9,261 bases of DNA from Streptosporangiaceae bacterium (lineage in GTDB: Bacteria; Actinomycetota; Actinomycetes; Streptosporangiales; Streptosporangiaceae), in contig JASHOI010000397.1 in the NCBI GenBank assembly GCA_030041195.1, forward strand, positions 1 through 9,261. The letters are read 5' to 3'. The notes under the pieces were generated by a model. It made no database searches, was not told where the DNA came from, and worked only from the letters and a program-made list of their open reading frames with translations. Of the stretch, positions 7,225 through 9,261 are shown one piece after another. The translations under genes and the position numbers were made by a program. Every line of letters starts with the position of its first letter. Position 1 is the first letter of the stretch.

Positions 7225-7336
7225 TCCGCACCGCCCGTCATGGCCGTCCTAATCGGGAGCATATCGGCAACAGCCCGGCAACGGCCTGGTCACCTGGGCT
7301 TAACCGATGGGATCATGCAACGGGAGGAGGTAGTGC
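7225..7336. promoter_or_regulatory. Divergent promoter/operator region between the two LysR genes
   Basis: This 112-base spacer is the longest non-coding stretch here and must hold the promoters of both regulators. ATCGG occurs at 7252-7256 and 7263-7267 as direct copies 11 bases apart, about one helical turn, and inverted as CCGAT at 7304-7308. A GGT-N12-ACC dyad (7288-7305) contains a T-N11-A arrangement (T7290, A7302), the loose LysR-box form. For the leftward gene, TATGCT (minus strand of 7258-7263) is a possible -10 box of the TAnnnT type; no clear -35 was found. No convincing rightward -10 was found. Confidence 0.55.
7322..7330 (+). promoter_or_regulatory. RBS of the right LysR gene
   Basis: GGGAGGAGG, a strong Shine-Dalgarno match, ends six bases before ATG 7337. 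It fixes that ATG as the start in preference to the in-frame ATG at 7352 (Met6), which would give MDLNLL. Confidence 0.8.
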
Positions 7337-8293
7337 ATGACGGTCGCCGGGATGGACCTGAACCTGCTCATCGCGCTGCGGGCGATGCTGGAGGAGGCGA
7401 ACGTCACGCGGGCCGGCGAGCGGATCGGCATGGCGCAGCCGGCCATGAGCACCGCGCTGGCCCGGCTGCGCCGGCACTACCGCGATGACCTGCTGGTACG
7501 GGTCGGCCGGGACTATGAGCTCACCCCGTTCGCCCGGTCGCTGCTGCCGCTGGTCGAGCAGACCATGCCGCTGATCGAGCAGGCGCTGGCGCTGCGTGAC
7601 GAGTTCGACCCGGCCACCTCCACCCGCACCTTCTCTATTACTTTGTCCGACTACGCCTTCGCTGTCATCAGTGAGCCGCTATTGAGGCAGATATACGGAC
7701 TTGCCCCGCATGTTCGGATCGAGTTCAGCCCGATCCCGTGGGACATGCACGTCTCGGATCGCGGGCTGCTGCAGTACGACGTCCTGGTGGGCCCGCTCGG
7801 CTGCGGGTTCCCCGGGCATCCCGCGGTGGTGTTCCGCGACCGGTTCGTCTGCGTCACCGACCCCGCGCACGAGCGGCTGTGCGGTGGCGCGCTGAGCCTG
7901 GAAGACTTCCAGGACCTGCCGCACGCGGTGGCGAACTTCGGCCCGAACCTCACCCCGCTGGACCGCGCGCTCAGCGGAAAGGGCATCCGGCAGAACCCCC
8001 GGGTCAGCTCGGTCGGCTGGCTGTCGCTGCCGTTCGTCGTGGCCGGCACCGACCTGGTGGCCGTGCTCCCGGAACGGCTGGCGCGCCGCGTCGCCGACGT
8101 GGCGCGGGTCACGATCGTGGAACCGCCGTTCGGCGACGTCGACATCGTCGAGGCGGTGTGGTGGCACCCGACCAGGGAGGCCGATCCCGGGCACCGCTGG
8201 CTGCTCGGCCTGATGAAAGGGCTGGCCGACGCCGTGACCGCCGGCGACCCGGCATGCCAGGTATCCGCAGCGGCGATTTCCCCGCCGGGCTGA
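7337..8293 (+). CDS. LysR-family transcriptional regulator, NodD-like (right copy)
   Basis: 318 aa; the start is set by a strong RBS at 7322-7330. DNA-binding domain about residues 6-65, with recognition helix AQPAMSTALARLR (33-45), and an effector-binding domain at about 95-300 with the same VVFRDRFVC element as the left copy. By hand alignment the first 71 comparable residues match at 46 positions, and similarity continues through the effector domain, so the two are paralogues. It reads toward the dehydrogenase, whose ATG begins 21 bases after its stop. One stretch (about 7634-7702, residues 100-122) holds several A/T-ending codons that are rare elsewhere in the window, such as TCT, ATT, ACT, TTG, CTA, ATA and CTT, at the junction between linker and effector domain. 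It likely controls the right block, the left operon or both; the inducer is unknown. Confidence 0.9.
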   Translation: MTVAGMDLNLLIALRAMLEEANVTRAGERIGMAQPAMSTALARLRRHYRDDLLVRVGRDYELTPFARSLLPLVEQTMPLIEQALALRDEFDPATSTRTFSITLSDYAFAVISEPLLRQIYGLAPHVRIEFSPIPWDMHVSDRGLLQYDVLVGPLGCGFPGHPAVVFRDRFVCVTDPAHERLCGGALSLEDFQDLPHAVANFGPNLTPLDRALSGKGIRQNPRVSSVGWLSLPFVVAGTDLVAVLPERLARRVADVARVTIVEPPFGDVDIVEAVWWHPTREADPGHRWLLGLMKGLADAVTAGDPACQVSAAAISPPG

Positions 8294-8301
8294 CCCGGCC
8301 C

Positions 8302-8307
8302 TAGCAT
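8302..8307 (+). promoter_or_regulatory. Possible -10 box for a leaderless dehydrogenase transcript
   Basis: TAGCAT fits the TAnnnT form of actinobacterial -10 boxes and ends seven bases before ATG 8315, so transcription could begin at or next to the start codon. No Shine-Dalgarno is visible before that ATG, which is what a leaderless message would predict. No good -35 hexamer was found at the expected distance, and read-through from the LysR gene is the simple alternative. Confidence 0.3.
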
Positions 8308-8314
8308 CCCCCGC

Positions 8315-9100
8315 ATGGGCAGCTTGGCCGGCAAGGTCGTCGTGGTCACCGGTGCCGCCCGGGGCCAGGGCGCGGCCGAGGTCGCGCTGCTGGCCGCGGA
8401 GGGCGCCACCGTGATCGCCGCCGACGTGCTCGACGATCTGGGGCACGCCGTGGTGCGCGGGCTGCCCGGCGGCACGGCCTGCTACCAGCACCTCGACGTG
8501 ACCAGCCCGGCCGGCTGGGACGTGGTGGCCACGCTGGCCGCTGGCGCCTACGGCGCGGTCCACGGGCTGGTCAACAACGCCGGGATCCCGGCGCGGGACC
8601 GGCTGCCGAACGTCCCGCTGGACGCCTGGCAGCACGCCTTCGACGTCAACGTGACCGGGCCACTGCTCGGCATCCAGGCGCTGGTCCCGCTGATGACGCA
8701 CGGCGGTTCGATCGTGAACGTGTGCTCGGTCGCCGCGCTCAGCGGGCATGTGGCCGCGGCGTACACCGCGAGCAAGTGGGCGCTGCGCGGGCTGACCCGC
8801 ACCGCCTCGCTGGAGCTCGCGGCCCGCGGGATCCGCGCTAACGCGATCATGCCCGGCCTGGTCGACACGCCGATGATGGACTCCGCGTCGCCCGCGTTTG
8901 TCGATGCGGCCCTGGCCGAGATCCCGGCGGGCCGGATCGGAACCCCCGGCGACGTCGCGCCGCTGGTCGCGTTCTTGCTGTCCGACTCCGCCGGGTACAT
9001 CAGCGGGGCCGAGATCCCCGTGGACGGGGGCATGACCGCGCACGTGTCACACAAGGGGATCGCGGACGCGATTAGGGTTCCCAGCACCACCGCCGAGTGA
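8315..9100 (+). CDS. Short-chain dehydrogenase/reductase, classical type, NAD-preferring
   Basis: 261 aa. Rossmann-fold oxidoreductase that interconverts a hydroxyl and a keto group in the cytoplasm. Motifs in order: TGAARGQG (12-19) for cofactor binding; Asp37 at the end of the second strand, which normally selects NAD(H) over NADP(H); NNAG (87-90); the catalytic triad Ser138, Tyr150 and Lys154 within YTASK; and an IPVDGGMTAH segment near the C-terminus, followed by a tail of about 20 residues. The early YQHLDVT and LVNNAGI segments and the overall pattern recall bacterial 3-alpha/20-beta-hydroxysteroid dehydrogenases, but the substrate is not proven by this. ATG 8315 is the only start that keeps the first strand; it has no clear RBS. 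It lies 21 bases after the right LysR gene and 12 before the ABM-family gene, so it may act in the same pathway. Confidence 0.9.
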   Translation: MGSLAGKVVVVTGAARGQGAAEVALLAAEGATVIAADVLDDLGHAVVRGLPGGTACYQHLDVTSPAGWDVVATLAAGAYGAVHGLVNNAGIPARDRLPNVPLDAWQHAFDVNVTGPLLGIQALVPLMTHGGSIVNVCSVAALSGHVAAAYTASKWALRGLTRTASLELAARGIRANAIMPGLVDTPMMDSASPAFVDAALAEIPAGRIGTPGDVAPLVAFLLSDSAGYISGAEIPVDGGMTAHVSHKGIADAIRVPSTTAE

Positions 9101-9108
9101 AGGAGAGG
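9101..9108 (+). promoter_or_regulatory. RBS of the ABM-family gene
   Basis: AGGAGAGG directly follows the dehydrogenase stop (9098-9100); its GGAG core is seven bases before ATG 9113. It supports co-transcription of the two genes and the choice of start. Confidence 0.7.
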
Positions 9109-9112
9109 CGAC

Positions 9113-9261
9113 ATGGCCTATGTGGTTTCCGCTGTCTGGACGGCCAAGCCGGGCAAGGAGGACCTCGTCCGTGACGTGATCCGCCAGCTCGCGCCGCTGT
9201 CCAGGGCCGAGCCCGGGTGCCGCTTCTACCAGCCCCACGCCGACCCGGCCGAGCCCGGCGT
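9113..9261 (+). CDS. ABM (antibiotic biosynthesis monooxygenase) family protein, N-terminal part, cut by window end
   Basis: Only the first 49 residues are in the window; the frame is open to the last base. The start has a good RBS (9101-9108), 12 bases after the dehydrogenase stop. The visible part shows a first beta strand (YVVSAVWTAKPG), an amphipathic helix (EDLVRDVIRQLAPLS) and the family-typical segment EPGCRFYQPHADP (33-45), which matches the ferredoxin-like ABM/YgiN fold. Members include cofactor-free quinone-forming monooxygenases acting on phenolic polyketides, and also small proteins with no proven enzyme role. Usual length is about 100 residues, so roughly half is missing. The neighbours suggest a part in oxidation of a phenolic or quinone intermediate (inference). 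Confidence 0.75.
   Translation, partial: MAYVVSAVWTAKPGKEDLVRDVIRQLAPLSRAEPGCRFYQPHADPAEPG

Noticed and set aside
6025..7488. 487-codon plus-strand open frame across the monooxygenase end, left LysR and spacer
   Set aside because: It crosses genes on both strands and the divergent promoter; Arg/Gln/His-rich with no motifs.
7679..9043. 454-codon minus-strand open frame across the right LysR and dehydrogenase genes
   Set aside because: It spans two well-supported plus-strand genes and has low-complexity composition with no recognisable fold.
1..9261. Mobile elements, tRNA or rRNA genes, CRISPR arrays, phage genes
   Set aside because: No transposase, integrase, long terminal repeats, regularly spaced repeats or structural RNA signatures were seen on either strand.

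Overview
The window is a very GC-rich stretch of bacterial DNA with G or C at nearly every third codon position, GTG and TTG starts, and purine-rich Shine-Dalgarno sites. This points to an actinomycete; the genus cannot be fixed from the sequence. Nothing looks mobile: no transposase, integrase, tRNA, rRNA or CRISPR array is visible. Coding density is very high, the largest gene-free gap is 112 bases (7225-7336), and both edges cut through genes.

Left block (1-6296, all +). The 3' end of an extradiol-type (VOC) dioxygenase gene is followed by a complete ribose/CUT2-class ABC importer: a lipoprotein binding protein, a double-ATPase fused in one polypeptide to a permease, and a second permease. 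Both internal junctions are 4-base GTGA stop/start overlaps. Forty-two bases later comes a class A FAD monooxygenase. Spacing suggests one operon: import of a small molecule, ring or carbon hydroxylation, and oxygenative cleavage. The substrate is not known. A sugar-class importer sits between two oxygenases, so an aromatic, steroid-like, terpenoid or glycosylated substrate is plausible (inference).

Regulatory centre (6280-8293). Two clearly paralogous NodD-like LysR regulators are transcribed divergently from a 112-base spacer that holds three copies of ATCGG. The left regulator converges on the monooxygenase and overlaps its 3' end by 17 bases; a perfect 7-bp hairpin just past the monooxygenase stop may end the left operon.

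Right block (8315-9261, all +). An NAD-type short-chain dehydrogenase resembling hydroxysteroid dehydrogenases is followed after 12 bases by the start of an antibiotic-biosynthesis-monooxygenase (ABM) family gene, cut by the window end. Overall the locus reads as a regulated uptake-and-oxidation cluster of unknown substrate. Its most unusual parts are the ATPase-permease fusion with one decayed ATP site, and the divergent LysR pair.
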